Positions 1 to 8,213 are shown, counted from the stretch's first letter. The stretch: 64,000 nt of DNA from an uncultured Oscillospiraceae bacterium (GCA_900548545.1 URKX01000001.1:1-64000), one strand, 5' to 3'. Numbers and translations are program-made. The notes: a model not told the origin generated them from the sequence alone.

Positions 1-49
1 TAAATAAGGTTTCAACTCTACTTAATTTTATGATTACCCCATAGGATGA

Positions 50-80
50 GGGCGCTGCCATTTGGCGGCGCCCTTGTTCT
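50..80 (+). terminator. Hairpin near left edge, likely terminator of an upstream gene
   Basis: A 10-bp stem with one G:T wobble (50-59 with 64-73, loop ATTT) is followed by a short T-rich stretch. It would end a rightward gene lying outside the window. Bases 1-49 are AT-rich and hold no gene that I can support. The T-run is weak, so the call is modest. Confidence 0.4.
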
Positions 81-139
81 ATGTTCTGGTGCCGCTGCTG
101 GGGATGGGAAAATTTTTTTTGCGGCAGCGAAAACTTCCC

Positions 140-168
140 GGATAATCCCAAAAAACTGGCAAATACTA
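140..168 (+). promoter_or_regulatory. Candidate sigma-G type promoter of spoVT
   Basis: GGATA at 140-144, a 17-base spacer and AATACTA at 162-168 match the forespore sigma-G pattern (GHATR, 17-18 bases, CATNHTA) with one mismatch in the -10 element. spoVT is sigma-G dependent in Bacillus, which supports the reading. No good sigma-A promoter is visible in the same interval. This is motif matching by eye, not proof. Confidence 0.4.
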
Positions 169-230
169 CCCTTTGAAAAAACAAGCCGCCGGGGGTCCTT
201 CCGGCGTGACAGAGTTATGGGAGGAATGGT

Positions 231-770
231 ATGAAAGCCACAGGAATTGTCCGCAGGATCGACGACCTGGGCCGGGTGGTCATCCCTAAGGAGATCCGCC
301 GCACCCTGAAGATCCGGGAAGGGATGCCCATGGAGATTTTTACCGATGTGTCCGGCGAGGTGATCTTGAAAAAATACTCCCCCGTGGGGGAAATGGCGGC
401 CTTGGCCCAAGCCTACGCCGAAGCGCTGGTGGCCCTCACCGGTTTGGCCGCCGCCGTGTGCGACGGCGAGCAGGTCATCGCCTTGGCGGGGCCGTCCAAG
501 CGGGAGGCGCTCCACAAGGGGATCTCCCCCCAGCTTGAAGAACTGGTCCAGGGAAGACGGAAATTCATCACCAACGGGGAGAACACAGTGCTGCTTTCCC
601 AGGGACTGGCCACCGCGGCTTTGGCCGTGCATCCGGTGGTGGCCAACGGTGACCCCATGGGGGCAGTGATGCTGCTGAAAGGGGACAAAGGCCCCCAAAA
701 ACCCAGCGGCGAGGTTTTGGAAAGCCTGCGGGCGGCGGGGATGTTCCTCTCCCGGCAGCTGGAAGTGTGA
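231..770 (+). CDS. spoVT: Stage V sporulation protein T, AbrB-type regulator
   Basis: This is a DNA-binding regulator of late forespore gene expression. The first 50 residues are a swapped-hairpin AbrB domain with the characteristic GIVRRIDDLGRVVIPKEIRR segment; residues from about 55 to 178 form the GAF-like sensor domain seen in SpoVT. The length of 179 aa equals that of Bacillus SpoVT. The start has a good ribosome binding site (GGGAGG) a few bases upstream. The gene stands alone, with its own candidate sigma-G promoter and a separate sigma-A promoter for the next gene. Its presence marks the host as a spore-former lineage, although sporulation itself cannot be shown here. Confidence 0.95.
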   Translation: MKATGIVRRIDDLGRVVIPKEIRRTLKIREGMPMEIFTDVSGEVILKKYSPVGEMAALAQAYAEALVALTGLAAAVCDGEQVIALAGPSKREALHKGISPQLEELVQGRRKFITNGENTVLLSQGLATAALAVHPVVANGDPMGAVMLLKGDKGPQKPSGEVLESLRAAGMFLSRQLEV

Positions 771-810
771 GGCAGAAGCCCCAAAGCCTTGAGAAACCTG
801 GGAAAAAGCC

Positions 811-839
811 TTGATTTTCCTAAAGTTTGGTGCTATAAT
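811..839 (+). promoter_or_regulatory. Sigma-A promoter of the rimP-nusA-infB operon
   Basis: TTGATT at 811-816, a 17-base spacer and a perfect TATAAT at 834-839 preceded by TGC (extended -10). It lies about 110 bases upstream of rimP and is the obvious start point for the long translation operon. Confidence 0.75.
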
Positions 840-865
840 CACTAAGGTATAGGTAGGATGATGAA

Positions 866-892
866 AGAGTGGGGCGACCCGCTCTTTTGTTT
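866..892 (+). promoter_or_regulatory. Leader hairpin with U-tract before rimP (possible attenuator)
   Basis: An 8-bp stem with one wobble (866-873 with 878-885, loop GCGA) followed by TTTTGTTTG. It begins only about 20 bases after the predicted transcription start and about 60 bases before rimP, so it looks like an intrinsic terminator within the leader. NusA, the second product of the operon, acts on hairpin-dependent termination, so feedback through this hairpin is plausible but is inference. Confidence 0.5.
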
Positions 893-948
893 GCTTATAG
901 TGGAAAAGCAAAAAATGTCGGCCCCCGGGCCGGGAAAGGTGGCAGCGT

Positions 949-1458
949 ATGAGCCCCGCACCAAAGAAAAAAGGAAACGTGGCCCAGCGTGTCTGGGAGC
1001 TGGCGGAACCCTTGGCGAAGGACTTGGGCCTCTCCCTGTGGGACGTGCAGTTTGTCAAGGAGGGAGCCGATTGGTTCCTGCGGCTGTTTATCGACAAAGA
1101 GGGGGGTGTCACCATTGACGACTGCGTGGATATGACCCATGCGGTGAACCCTGTGCTGGACCGGGAAGACCCCATTTCCCAAGAGTACCTGCTGGAGGTG
1201 TCCTCCCCTGGGCTGGAGCGCAAGCTCACCCGGCCGGAACACTTTGCCCGGTACCTGGGGAAACCCGTGCGGGCCAGGCTGATCCGCCCCTTGGAAACAG
1301 GGGAGAGGGAGCTTTGCGGCATTTTGCTGCGGGCCCAAGAGGACGGCCAGCTGGAGATCCAGCTGGATGAGGACACCAGCGTCACCTTGGAGAAGAAAGA
1401 ATGCTCCTCCATCCACTCGGTGGACGAGGACTTCACGTTAGAAGAAACAGAGAGATAA
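949..1458 (+). CDS. rimP: Ribosome maturation factor RimP
   Basis: RimP assists assembly of the 30S ribosomal subunit in the cytoplasm. The 169-aa product has the N-terminal alpha/beta domain with the conserved D-C-V-D-M segment near residue 60 and the EVSSPGLERKL motif around residue 86, followed by the C-terminal SH3-like domain. The short basic start (MSPAPKKKGN) is common in clostridial homologues. It is the first gene of the operon and lies 13 bases before nusA. The ORF also opens upstream in other frames, but the family-typical length supports this start. Confidence 0.95.
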   Translation: MSPAPKKKGNVAQRVWELAEPLAKDLGLSLWDVQFVKEGADWFLRLFIDKEGGVTIDDCVDMTHAVNPVLDREDPISQEYLLEVSSPGLERKLTRPEHFARYLGKPVRARLIRPLETGERELCGILLRAQEDGQLEIQLDEDTSVTLEKKECSSIHSVDEDFTLEETER

Positions 1459-1471
1459 AGGAGCGAAACTC

Positions 1472-2554
1472 ATGGCAAAGAAGAAGGAACCGGAAAAGCA
1501 GGGCAACGAGGAGCTGTTCCTGGCCCTAAACCTGCTGGAAAAGGAAAAGGGCATCCCGGTGGAGTTCATGCTGGATAAGATCAAAAAGGCCATTTCCACC
1601 GCCTGCAAAAACAACTACGGCAACGAGGACGTGGACATCGACGTGAACCCCGAAAAGGGCGTGTTCAACGTGTACCTGCGCAAGGAGATCGTGGAAGAGG
1701 TGGAGGACCCCAACCGCCAGTACCTGCTGGATAAGGCCAAGCAGGTGGACCCCACCGCCTGCGTGGGCCGGTTTGTGCGCATCAAGCTGGACACCAAGCA
1801 GTTCGGCCGTGTGGCTGCCCAGACCGCCCGGAACATCATCCGCCAGGGCATCCGCGACAGCGAGCGGGGCCAGATGATGCAGGAGTTCCAGAGTAAGCAC
1901 CAGGAGCTGGTCAGCGGCCTGGTGGAGCGCATCGACCCCCGCACCGGCGCCATCTCCCTGAAGATCGGCAAGGCGGAGGCTGTGCTGCCCAAGAACGAGC
2001 AGATCGGCGGGGAGAATGTGAAAGAGGGCGACTACATAAAGGTGTATGTAGTGGACGTCCGGGAAACCGAAAAAGGCCCCAAGGCCATCATCTCCCGCAC
2101 CCATCCCGACCTGGTGAAGCGGATGTTCGAAACGGAAGTGCCCGAGATCTACGACGGCACCGTGGAGATCAAGGCCGTGGCCCGGGAGGCCGGTTCCCGC
2201 ACCAAGCTGGCTGTCATGAGCCACAACCCCGACGTGGACGCCGTGGGCGCCTGCATCGGCACCCGGGGCAGCCGAGTGTCGGAGATCGTGGACGAGCTGG
2301 GCGGCGAGAAGATCGACATTGTGGAGTTCAGCGACGAGCCTGAGAAGTTCATCGCGGCGGCCCTGTCCCCGGCCAGCGTGCTGTCTGTAGAGGTGACGGA
2401 GGACGGTTCCCGCTCCTGCAAGGTGACCGTGCCCGATAACCAGCTGTCGCTGGCCATTGGCAACAAGGGCCAGAACGCCCGCTTGGCCGCCAAGCTTACG
2501 GGCTGGAAGATTGATATTAAGCCGGAAAGCGGCTTTTACGGCGAGGAACAGTAA
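1472..2554 (+). CDS. nusA: Transcription termination/antitermination factor NusA
   Basis: NusA binds RNA polymerase and nascent RNA and controls pausing, termination and antitermination. The 360-aa protein shows the N-terminal polymerase-binding domain (1-130), an S1 domain (about 137-200) and two KH domains (about 203-350), including the V-G-A-C-I-G-T-R-G-S-R motif of KH1 and the LAIGNKGQNARLA motif of KH2. It lacks the C-terminal acidic repeats of Gram-negative NusA, as usual in Firmicutes. A GGAG site precedes the ATG, and ylxR follows after 33 bases. Confidence 0.97.
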   Translation: MAKKKEPEKQGNEELFLALNLLEKEKGIPVEFMLDKIKKAISTACKNNYGNEDVDIDVNPEKGVFNVYLRKEIVEEVEDPNRQYLLDKAKQVDPTACVGRFVRIKLDTKQFGRVAAQTARNIIRQGIRDSERGQMMQEFQSKHQELVSGLVERIDPRTGAISLKIGKAEAVLPKNEQIGGENVKEGDYIKVYVVDVRETEKGPKAIISRTHPDLVKRMFETEVPEIYDGTVEIKAVAREAGSRTKLAVMSHNPDVDAVGACIGTRGSRVSEIVDELGGEKIDIVEFSDEPEKFIAAALSPASVLSVEVTEDGSRSCKVTVPDNQLSLAIGNKGQNARLAAKLTGWKIDIKPESGFYGEEQ

Positions 2555-2587
2555 CCCACGCCTGCCGTTTGGAAGGGAGGAGAAGCA

Positions 2588-3004
2588 ATGCACCCCAAAA
2601 AAACGCCCCTGCGGATGTGCGCGGGCTGCGGCGAGATGAAGCCGAAAAAAGAGCTGGTGCGGGTGGTGAAAGCCCCCCAGAAAGAGGACGGAACCGGCGC
2701 CCCCCTGCCGCCGGAGATCTCCCTGGACCCCACAGGGAAGAAGCCCGGCCGGGGCGCCTATCTGTGCCGGGACGCCCAGTGCCTGAAGCAGGCCCAGAAG
2801 TCCCGGCGGCTGGAGCGCGCCTTCTCCTGCAAGATCCCCCCGGAGGTATACGCCAAGCTGGAGGAGGAGATCCAAAAGGCGCGGGAAGAGGCCGAAAAAC
2901 AGGCAGCCCCCGCGGGGCCTGTGGACGAACAGGGCCGGCCCATCATCGTGATCGAGGATGGGGAAGAGCCCCTTCCCAAAAGGAGGGGAAGCGGCCATGG
3001 ATAA
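2588..3004 (+). CDS. ylxR: YlxR/RnpM-type nucleic-acid-binding protein
   Basis: A member of the DUF448/YlxR family; YlxR has been linked to RNase P RNA binding in Bacillus. The 138-aa product has the family hallmarks: R-M-C-A-G-C near the start and GRGAYLC around residue 55. It is longer than the usual 90-100 aa because of an acidic, charged C-terminal tail after about residue 95. A GGGAGGAG site precedes the ATG. The 3' end overlaps the start of the next gene by 8 bases, indicating translational coupling. Confidence 0.9.
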   Translation: MHPKKTPLRMCAGCGEMKPKKELVRVVKAPQKEDGTGAPLPPEISLDPTGKKPGRGAYLCRDAQCLKQAQKSRRLERAFSCKIPPEVYAKLEEEIQKAREEAEKQAAPAGPVDEQGRPIIVIEDGEEPLPKRRGSGHG

Positions 3005-3332
3005 GCTGTTGTCTATGCTGGGGTTGGCCCGGCGGGCCGGGAAGGTGGAGCCCGGGTTCGACGCGGCGGTGAGCGCCGCCCGTGGGAGAAAAGCCGCCGT
3101 GCTGCTGTGTGCCCAAGATATGTCGGAAAAGACGGTGAAGAACCTTCGCTATGAGGGGGACCGGGCGGGGATTGAAACCCTGGGTCTGCCCTTCGGTATG
3201 GAAGAGCTGGGCCATGCCTGCGGCCTGCGGGCCGGGGTGATGGCCGTGACAGATCAGGGGTTCGCCAAGGCCATAAAGGGACTGGTGGAAGCCGTGACGG
3301 AAGATAAGGAGGAACAAGCCCATGATGATTAA
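2997..3332 (+). CDS. ylxQ: L7Ae-family ribosomal-protein-like YlxQ
   Basis: A small kink-turn RNA-binding protein of the L7Ae/L30e family, normally encoded between nusA and infB in Firmicutes. The 111-aa product begins MDKLLSMLGLARRAGKVEPG, the classic YlxQ opening, and keeps the AAVLLCAQDMSEKT region of the family. I chose the internal ATG at 2997, since the upstream in-frame start would add 13 residues foreign to the family; GGGGAAG lies just upstream. It overlaps both ylxR and infB, so the three are tightly coupled. Confidence 0.9.
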   Translation: MDKLLSMLGLARRAGKVEPGFDAAVSAARGRKAAVLLCAQDMSEKTVKNLRYEGDRAGIETLGLPFGMEELGHACGLRAGVMAVTDQGFAKAIKGLVEAVTEDKEEQAHDD

Positions 3333-5676
3333 ATACAGAGTGCGGGAAGTGGCCAAGGACCTGGACATCCCCAACAAGGATGTCATCGACACCCTGGCCA
3401 AGTATTTCCCCGAGCCGAAAAAATACATGACTGCCCTGAATGAAGAGGAGCTGGACGTGGTTTTTGAAACCTTCACCCAGCAGCGGAACATGGACAGCTT
3501 GGACGCCTATTTCGCCCAGCGGGGGCAGCAGGAAGCTTCGGTGAAGAAGCCCCAGGAGCCCGCCGCCCGCGAGGGGAAGCCCCAGAAACAGGCAAGCGCC
3601 CCTGCCGCCAAGGGAGGGGAGCGCCCCCAGCCCGCCAAGCAGCCGGCTGCCCAGGCCCAGGAGCCCGCCCAGCGGCCTGCCGAGGCGGAGGCCCCCAAGC
3701 AGCCCACCCGCCGGGTGGTGGATACCCGTTCCTCCAACGTGAATATCGATAAGTACAACGAGAAATACGACCAGCTGGCCGACCAGAAAGTGAAGACCCG
3801 CACCGACAACGTGGTGACCAAGCAGAAATTCCCCAGCCGGAACCAGCAGAAGCGGGGCCAGCGCCGGGGCAAGCGGGAGACCGAGGCCGAGCGTTTGAAC
3901 CGCATCGCCCGGGAGCGCCAGGCCAAGCACATGACCATCCAGGTGCCCGAGGAGATCACTGTGGGCGAGTTCGCCCTGCGGCTGAAGGTCACCGCTCCGG
4001 AGGTTATCAAAAAGCTGATGGGCCTGGGGGTGTTTGCCGCTATCAACGACACCATCGACTTTGACACCGCCGTGCTGGTGGCCGACGAATTCCACACCAA
4101 GGTGGAAAAAGAAGAAGTGGTTACCATCGAAGAGCGGATCATAGACGACAGCGAGGACGATGAGGCCAATTTGGTGCCCCGCGCCCCTGTGGTGGTGGTC
4201 ATGGGCCATGTGGACCACGGCAAGACTTCCATCCTGGACGCGATCCGCCACGCCAATGTTACCGAGGGCGAGGCTGGCGGCATCACCCAGCACATCGGCG
4301 CATACCGGGTCGCTGTGGACGGCCGGGAGATCACCTTCCTGGACACCCCCGGCCACGCCGCCTTTACCACCATGCGCGCCCGGGGCGCCCAGGTGACGGA
4401 TATCGCCGTGCTGGTGGTGGCCGCTGACGACGGTATTATGCCCCAGACCGTGGAAGCTATCAACCACGCCAAAGCCGCGGGTGTGTCCATCATTGTGGCC
4501 ATCAACAAGATGGATAAGATGGCGGCCAACCCCGACCGTGTGAAAGAGCAGCTCACCGAGTATGAGCTGGTGCCGGAAGAGTGGGGCGGCGACACCCCCT
4601 GCATCCCCGTGTCTGCCCACACCAAGCAGGGCATTGGCGACCTGCTGGAGATGATCCTGCTCACCGCCGACATGATGGAGCTGAAGGCCAACCCCGACCG
4701 GGCCGCTAAGGGCACTGTCATTGAGGCCCGGCTTGACAAGGGCATGGGCCCTGTGGCCACCGTGCTGGTGCAGAACGGCACCCTCCACGCCGGGGACACC
4801 ATTGTGGCCGGCACCACTGTGGGCCGTGTGCGCTCTATGATGGACGACAAGGGCCGCAAGGTACAGGAAGCCGGCCCCAGCGTGCCTGTGGAGATCACCG
4901 GCTTGGGCGACGTGCCCGTGGGCGGCGATATCTTCAACGCCGTGTCCGACGAGCGCCTGGCCCGGGAGCTGGTGGAGCAGCGGATCACCGAGCGGAAGGA
5001 AGAGCAGTTCAACTCCCAGACCAAGGTCACCCTGGACAATCTGTTTGAGCAGATGAAAGAGGGCGACATGAAGGAGCTGAAGATCATTGTCAAGGCCGAC
5101 GTGCAGGGCTCTGTGGAGGCTGTGCGCCAGTCCTTGGAGAAACTCTCCAACGAGGAAGTGCGGGTGCACATCATCCACGGCGCCGTGGGCGCCGTCAGCG
5201 AGAGCGACGTTATGCTGGCCAACGCCTCCAACGCCATCATCGTGGGCTTCAACGTCCGCCCCGACCCCGTGGCCGAGGAGAACGCCAAGCGGGACGGTGT
5301 GGATATGCGGCTGTACCGCATCATTTACGACTGCATCGAAGAGATCGAAAGCGCCATGAAGGGTATGCTGGCGCCCAAGTACCGGGAAGTGGCCCTGGGC
5401 AAGGCCGAGTGCCGCGAAACCTACAAGATCTCCAACGTGGGCATGGTCATCGGCGGCCACGTTATCGCCGGCAAGATCACCCGCAACGCCCAGGTTCGCG
5501 TGGTGCGGGACGGCATCATTGTGGCCGACGACAAGGTGGCCTCCCTGCGGCGCTTTAAGGACGACGTGAAGGAAGTGGCCGACGGCTACGACTGCGGCAT
5601 CACCCTGGAGAAATTCTCCGACATCAAGCAGGGGGACATTTTGGAAGCCTACGAGATGGAGGAGTATCGGGATTAA
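3322..5676 (+). CDS. infB: Translation initiation factor IF-2
   Basis: IF-2 is the GTPase that places initiator tRNA on the 30S subunit and promotes subunit joining. In 784 aa it shows an N-terminal IF2_N module (about 1-55), a low-complexity Pro/Ala/Gln/Lys linker (about 55-190), a second IF2_N module (about 205-257), the G domain with GHVDHGKT at about 294, DTPGHAAF and NKMD, then beta-barrel domains and the C-terminal fMet-tRNA-binding domain. The gene overlaps the end of ylxQ by 11 bases. It is followed by an unusual 249-bp gap with palindromes before rbfA. Confidence 0.98.
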   Translation: MMIKYRVREVAKDLDIPNKDVIDTLAKYFPEPKKYMTALNEEELDVVFETFTQQRNMDSLDAYFAQRGQQEASVKKPQEPAAREGKPQKQASAPAAKGGERPQPAKQPAAQAQEPAQRPAEAEAPKQPTRRVVDTRSSNVNIDKYNEKYDQLADQKVKTRTDNVVTKQKFPSRNQQKRGQRRGKRETEAERLNRIARERQAKHMTIQVPEEITVGEFALRLKVTAPEVIKKLMGLGVFAAINDTIDFDTAVLVADEFHTKVEKEEVVTIEERIIDDSEDDEANLVPRAPVVVVMGHVDHGKTSILDAIRHANVTEGEAGGITQHIGAYRVAVDGREITFLDTPGHAAFTTMRARGAQVTDIAVLVVAADDGIMPQTVEAINHAKAAGVSIIVAINKMDKMAANPDRVKEQLTEYELVPEEWGGDTPCIPVSAHTKQGIGDLLEMILLTADMMELKANPDRAAKGTVIEARLDKGMGPVATVLVQNGTLHAGDTIVAGTTVGRVRSMMDDKGRKVQEAGPSVPVEITGLGDVPVGGDIFNAVSDERLARELVEQRITERKEEQFNSQTKVTLDNLFEQMKEGDMKELKIIVKADVQGSVEAVRQSLEKLSNEEVRVHIIHGAVGAVSESDVMLANASNAIIVGFNVRPDPVAEENAKRDGVDMRLYRIIYDCIEEIESAMKGMLAPKYREVALGKAECRETYKISNVGMVIGGHVIAGKITRNAQVRVVRDGIIVADDKVASLRRFKDDVKEVADGYDCGITLEKFSDIKQGDILEAYEMEEYRD

Positions 5677-5698
5677 GTCCGTGCCCGGACAGGGCAGG

Positions 5699-5907
5699 CC
5701 GCCCTTCTGCGTTCCGCAGGGGCGGGGCCAAGCCGCCGCGGGCTGGACGGGGTTCCCAACTTTCTGGCGGCAACGGGAGGGTTCTTCCCCTTCCCAGGAA
5801 CACGATCCATCGCGGACTGCGAGGTTCCATTTCCCTGCAATGGGAGCGAGGAACGAGCGAAAACGCGAATTAAAAGTTCTTTGCCACCTTTCTTGCAAGA
5901 AAGGTGG
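5699..5907. repeat. Palindrome-bearing intergenic element between infB and rbfA
   Basis: The 249-bp gap in an otherwise tightly packed operon carries two strong inverted repeats. The first is 5699-5709 paired with 5715-5725 (stem of 11 bp interrupted by TT, loop TTC). The second is a perfect 24-bp palindrome at 5884-5907 (CCACCTTTCTTG and its complement), ending just before the rbfA ribosome binding site. The layout resembles a REP or MITE-type non-coding element. No other full copy was seen in the window, so its repeat nature is unproven. Confidence 0.45.
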
Positions 5908-5925
5908 GGGAAAGGAGGCAGCCAA

Positions 5926-6315
5926 ATGCCTAGCTTTAAATTGGGCCGCACCACCGAGGACATCCATCGGGAGCTGTCGGCCATCCTCCGGGAGGTGAAG
6001 GACCCCCGGGTGAAAGACTGCCTGCTCAGCGTGGTGCGGGCAGAAGTGACAAACGACCTGTCTTACTGCACGGTGTACGTCAGCACCATGGAAGGCCTGT
6101 CCCGCACCAAAGAGGCGGTGCAGGGGCTGAAATCCGCTGCCGGGTTCATCCGCCGGGAGCTGGGCCGCCGCCTTTCCCTGCGGCACGTGCCCCAGCTGAT
6201 CTTCAAGGCCACCGACTCCATTGAGTACGGCACCCACATTTCCAAGCTGCTCCACGACCTGGAGCCGGAGGGGGAGCCTTCTCAGGAGGCCGCCTCCCAG
6301 GAAGAGGAGGAGTGA
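5926..6315 (+). CDS. rbfA: Ribosome-binding factor A
   Basis: RbfA is a KH-like cold-shock protein that binds the 30S subunit and helps mature the 5' end of 16S rRNA. The 129-aa product has the family core: RxxxxIxREL near residue 12, DPRV(K/R)DCLLSV and the C-terminal VPQLIFKATDSIEYG block, then an acidic tail. I start at the ATG at 5926, which has an AAAGGAGG site at 5911-5918; the upstream TTG start would read through the palindrome. It is followed after 3 bases by nrnA. Confidence 0.95.
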   Translation: MPSFKLGRTTEDIHRELSAILREVKDPRVKDCLLSVVRAEVTNDLSYCTVYVSTMEGLSRTKEAVQGLKSAAGFIRRELGRRLSLRHVPQLIFKATDSIEYGTHISKLLHDLEPEGEPSQEAASQEEEE

Positions 6316-6318
6316 GCC

Positions 6319-7281
6319 ATGCTGACCTGCCCGGAAACAGCCGCCCTGCTGCGGCAGTGGGACCAGATCTTGGTGATGAGCCACGCCTCCCCCGACGGGG
6401 ACACTTTGGGATCCGCGTCGGCGCTGCTGCGGGGGCTTTCCAGCCTGGGGAAGCAGGTGGATTTTCTCTGCGCCGACCCGGTGCCGGAGAAATTCTCCTA
6501 CCTGTTCGCGGGGCTGCCCCTGGGGGGCTTTGAGCCTGCCCATGTGATGACCGTGGACGTGGCGGACAAAGCCCTGCTGGGCAAGGCCCCCCAGGAGCTG
6601 GTGGCCCGGGTGGAACTGGCCATTGACCACCACGGCACCCATGTCCCCTTTGCGCCCCAGCGGTGGGTGGAGGCGGACTCCGCCGCCACGGTGGAGCTGA
6701 TCTACGCCCTGCTGGGGGAGCTGGGGGTGGACCTGGACCGGGCCATGGCGGACTGCCTGTATACAGGCCTTGCCACGGACACCGGGTGCTTCCGCTACCG
6801 GAACGTCACCCCCCGGACCCACCGCATTGCGGCGGACCTGCTGGAGCTGGGCGCCCAAAGTGGGGATATCAACCAGCGGATGTTTGAGAGCAAGTCCCGG
6901 GGCCAGGTGGAGGCCGAGCGCATTGCCATGGACAGCCTGGCCTTTTCCAGCCAGGGCTTGGTGGCCATTTTGGAAGTGCCCTATAGCCTCTTCGCCCGGA
7001 CAGGCGTGGAGGAAAACGACCTGGACGGCATCGCCTCCCTCCCCCGGGAGATCCAAGGGGTGGTGCTGGGCGTCACCCTCAAGGAGAAAGCCGACGGCAA
7101 GGTGAAGGTTTCCGTGCGGGCCAATCCCCCGGCGGACGCTTCCCAGCTGTGCAGCCGTCTTGGCGGCGGCGGCCATCAGGGGGCCGCGGGATGCTCCCTG
7201 GGCCAGGTGACTTTGGAGCAGGCCCGCCAAACCATGGAGCAGGCGTGCGCCCAGTATGTAAAAGAATTGGGACTATTGTAA
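6319..7281 (+). CDS. nrnA: DHH/DHHA1 phosphoesterase, NrnA-type oligoribonuclease / pAp phosphatase
   Basis: Predicted to degrade nano-RNAs and to dephosphorylate pAp. The 320-aa protein has the DHH phosphoesterase domain with S-H-A-S-P-D-G-D-T-L-G near residue 24 and the DHHG motif near residue 97, and a C-terminal DHHA1 domain ending in GGGGHQGAAG near residue 283. All expected metal ligands appear present. The spacing to rbfA is 3 bases, and in many Firmicutes this gene sits at exactly this place between rbfA and truB. Confidence 0.92.
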   Translation: MLTCPETAALLRQWDQILVMSHASPDGDTLGSASALLRGLSSLGKQVDFLCADPVPEKFSYLFAGLPLGGFEPAHVMTVDVADKALLGKAPQELVARVELAIDHHGTHVPFAPQRWVEADSAATVELIYALLGELGVDLDRAMADCLYTGLATDTGCFRYRNVTPRTHRIAADLLELGAQSGDINQRMFESKSRGQVEAERIAMDSLAFSSQGLVAILEVPYSLFARTGVEENDLDGIASLPREIQGVVLGVTLKEKADGKVKVSVRANPPADASQLCSRLGGGGHQGAAGCSLGQVTLEQARQTMEQACAQYVKELGLL

Positions 7282-7286
7282 CTGTC

Positions 7287-7319
7287 ACGCAGGGGCGGCC
7301 GGTGGGCGTGTCCCTGCGT
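7287..7319. other. Inverted repeat between nrnA and the SagB-like gene
   Basis: An 8-bp perfect stem (ACGCAGGG at 7287-7294 with 7312-7319) sits in the 64-base gap. It lacks a T-run, so it is not a typical terminator; it may be an RNA processing or stability element. Confidence 0.3.
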
Positions 7320-7345
7320 TGCCATATAGACAAGGAGGAGTCAGC

Positions 7346-8194
7346 ATGGACGAAAAGAAGATTTGGGAGATCACCCGGCAGGGGCGGGACTTTTTAAAAT
7401 CCCGGGACACCATGGAGATGGAGCGCAATGGCCTGGAGGGCTATCAGACCGACCAAGAGCTGAAGCGCCCCCAGCCGCCCCTGGTGAAGGCCCCCATGGC
7501 CGGCAACCCCATCGACCTGCCCCGGGATTTTGAAAACCTGGGCATGGAGGACAACCTGGTGCAGCTGCTGCTGAAACGGAAGAGCAGCCGGGTGTACACC
7601 CAGGAGGACATGAGCCTGCTGCAGCTGTCCTTCCTGCTGTGGGGCACCCAGGGCGTGAAGGATATCCGGGGGAAGAGCTACGCCACCCTGCGCACCGTCC
7701 CCGCCGGCGGGGCACGGCATCCCTTTGAAACCTACCTGCTGGTGCGGCAGGTGGAGGGCCTGGTGCCCGGGATGTACCACTACCTGCCCATGACCCACCA
7801 GCTGGAGCTGCTCTCCGCCCAGGAGGATCCCCAGGCCCTGCTGGACTTCGCGGAGGAAAGCCTGTGCGGCCAGCGCTGGGCGGCCAAGGCCAACGTGGTG
7901 TTTTATTGGGGCTTTGTGCCCTACCGCAGCGAGTGGCGGTACGGGATCTTTGCCCACAAGCTGATTATGGCCGACATGGGCCACGTGGGGGAGAACCTGT
8001 ACTTAGCCTGCGCCGCGCTGGGCCTTGGCACCTGCGGCATCGGCGCCTACGACCAGGCGTTGTGCGACAAGGCCTTCCAGCTGGACGGGGAAGAGGAGTA
8101 CACGGTCTACACCCAGACCGTGGGCACTGTCAAAGCCGGGGACGAGGGCAAAGAGAAGGCCTTCTACAGCTTTGTGGAGGAGCAGGGGCTGTAA
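7346..8194 (+). CDS. SagB/ThcOx-type nitroreductase-fold oxidoreductase
   Basis: A flavin-dependent oxidoreductase of the nitroreductase superfamily. The 282-aa protein has the R-K-S-S-R-V-Y motif near residue 78, the T-V-P-A-G-G-A-R-H-P-F-E region typical of SagB/ThcOx dehydrogenases, and the C-terminal ACAALGLGTCGIGAYD block that binds FMN. SagB enzymes oxidise azolines in peptide natural products, but many clostridial members stand alone with unknown substrate, and there is no cyclodehydratase or precursor here. I start at the ATG at 7346, with AAGGAGGAG just upstream. The gene is inserted between nrnA and truB, which is unusual for this operon. Confidence 0.8.
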   Translation: MDEKKIWEITRQGRDFLKSRDTMEMERNGLEGYQTDQELKRPQPPLVKAPMAGNPIDLPRDFENLGMEDNLVQLLLKRKSSRVYTQEDMSLLQLSFLLWGTQGVKDIRGKSYATLRTVPAGGARHPFETYLLVRQVEGLVPGMYHYLPMTHQLELLSAQEDPQALLDFAEESLCGQRWAAKANVVFYWGFVPYRSEWRYGIFAHKLIMADMGHVGENLYLACAALGLGTCGIGAYDQALCDKAFQLDGEEEYTVYTQTVGTVKAGDEGKEKAFYSFVEEQGL

Positions 8195-8213
8195 ACGCCC
8201 TGGGGAGGTCTGC

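Noticed and set aside
3013..7230. A 1405-aa open frame antisense to ylxQ-infB-rbfA-nrnA
   Set aside because: It is a composition shadow of GC-rich codons in well-identified genes, His/Gly/Leu-rich, with no family motifs and no start signals.
7346..8194. A thiazole/oxazole-modified peptide cluster around the SagB-like gene
   Set aside because: No YcaO cyclodehydratase, precursor peptide or exporter within the neighbouring genes, which are all ribosome-related.
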